Source: Daucus carota subsp. sativus (lineage: Eukaryota; Streptophyta; Magnoliopsida; Apiales; Apiaceae). From it: 64,000 nt of DNA. Below are positions 63,532-64,000 of this stretch, in pieces (the first letter of the stretch is position 1; each line of letters starts with the position of its first letter). The stretch covers positions 39,802,689 to 39,866,688 of the forward strand of contig NC_030381.2 in NCBI RefSeq assembly GCF_001625215.2. Direction: 5' to 3'. Both the position numbers and the translations under genes were made by a program. The notes beneath the pieces are model-generated. The model saw only the letters and a list, made by a program, of their open reading frames with translations, ran no database searches and was not told where the DNA came from.

Positions 63532-64000
63532 CTAACCAGTCTTGGATGAAAAGATCTCGACTAATGAAGACCAAGTCCCAAACAATGCAATAACAAAGCC
63601 AATGACAACCACCAAGGCGTCCCAGAGCCACCCCTTCCAACCCATATCTTCCTTATGAGCCATCCAATGGAACAAAGCAGGCAGCACAAATCCTAATACC
63701 ACACAAACACTACTCCCAACAAGTGACAAGAAATCGGCAAAATTAGGTACCAAAAGGGCAATGAAGGTCAATACCAAAACCATCAACCATCTCAGCCACA
63801 ATGTATACCTTCCTTCACAAACCCTCCTCTCCACAACCTCATAAACCGGATTCATCATCAACGGGAAGGAGAAAAAGAGATTCACACATAACCCGAGCTG
63901 AACAAAAGTACTCAACAATCCCGAACCCATGTTGGTGGTAATTATATCTCTAGTATCCTCCCCAAATGCGAAATAACCCAAAACTCCAAATGAACCAAAC
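63532..64000 (-). CDS. AVT3-type vacuolar amino-acid transporter, C-terminal part
   Basis: An open frame of 156 residues to the stop at 63532; the 5' part lies beyond the right edge. It reads GYFAFGEDTRDIITTNMGSG, STFVQLGLCVNLFFSFPLMM, NPVYEVVERR, then hydrophobic segments WLRWLMVLVLTFIALLVPNF, ADFLSLVGSSVCVVLGFVLP and LWDALVVVIGFVIALFGTWS, ending SSLVEIFSSKTG. This is the last third of an AAAP-family transporter of the AVT3 (ANT1-like) clade, in which Arabidopsis members export neutral amino acids from the vacuole. The final exon is long and unbroken, as in that clade. The subclass AVT3 is preferred over AVT1/AVT6 from the NPVYEVVE and FADFLSLVGS segments. Confidence 0.87.
   Translation of the reverse strand, partial: FGSFGVLGYFAFGEDTRDIITTNMGSGLLSTFVQLGLCVNLFFSFPLMMNPVYEVVERRVCEGRYTLWLRWLMVLVLTFIALLVPNFADFLSLVGSSVCVVLGFVLPALFHWMAHKEDMGWKGWLWDALVVVIGFVIALFGTWSSLVEIFSSKTG

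Overview
The window is nuclear DNA of a flowering plant, most likely a eudicot. The genes are split by many AT-rich introns with GT-AG borders. The products are typical plant proteins: plastid, mitochondrial and peroxisomal factors, a vacuolar-type CLC exchanger, a phytocyanin, a fasciclin-like protein, a TRM/DUF4378 protein, a DUF26 receptor kinase and an E-class PPR protein. The spaces between genes are filled with small DNA transposons. No bacterial, plastid-genome or viral features were seen, and no tRNA or rRNA gene could be supported by eye.

Left third (1-27 kb): a shikimate-kinase-like gene (minus, 3' end outside the window) diverges from the gene for plastid ribosomal protein S21 (plus). 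After a transposon-rich gap (Stowaway MITE, MULE, a palindromic CTCG-rich tract) come a nitrate-type CLC exchanger (plus), a phytocyanin (minus), an unclassified repeat of about 1.2 kb, an organellar ribosome recycling factor (minus) and a peroxisomal 4-coumarate-CoA-ligase-like gene (minus). The ligase gene carries an antisense fragment of a PMT-type methyltransferase in its first intron.

Middle (27-42 kb): a dead PIF/Harbinger transposase, a divergent SET-domain/Rubisco-LSMT-like gene (plus, 11 exons) and a fasciclin-like gene (minus). Next is a dense insertion cluster at 37.1-40.8 kb. It holds a 2-kb poly(A)-tailed retroposed insertion with a 19-bp target duplication that carries an antisense class II small heat-shock-protein fragment, then a MULE whose relative lies at 29-30 kb, then a second MULE with a perfect 9-bp target duplication that has captured a calnexin exon (a Pack-MULE).

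Right third (42-64 kb): a TRM/DUF4378 gene (plus) converges on a cysteine-rich receptor-like kinase (minus). The kinase gene has a one-base frameshift in its second DUF26 domain and one likely GC-AG intron. A single-exon PPR gene resembling SLO2 follows. A 4.94-kb PIF/Harbinger element comes next, with both ORFs open, matching TTA target duplications and a nested Stowaway MITE. The last gene is an AVT3-type amino-acid transporter cut by the right edge.

The host genes do not form a functional cluster, although several encode organelle proteins (SKL1, S21, RRF, the SET protein, SLO2). The most notable content is the layered record of transposition and gene-fragment capture. All exon models were built by hand from splice signals, reading frame and remembered family sequences. 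No database search was run.
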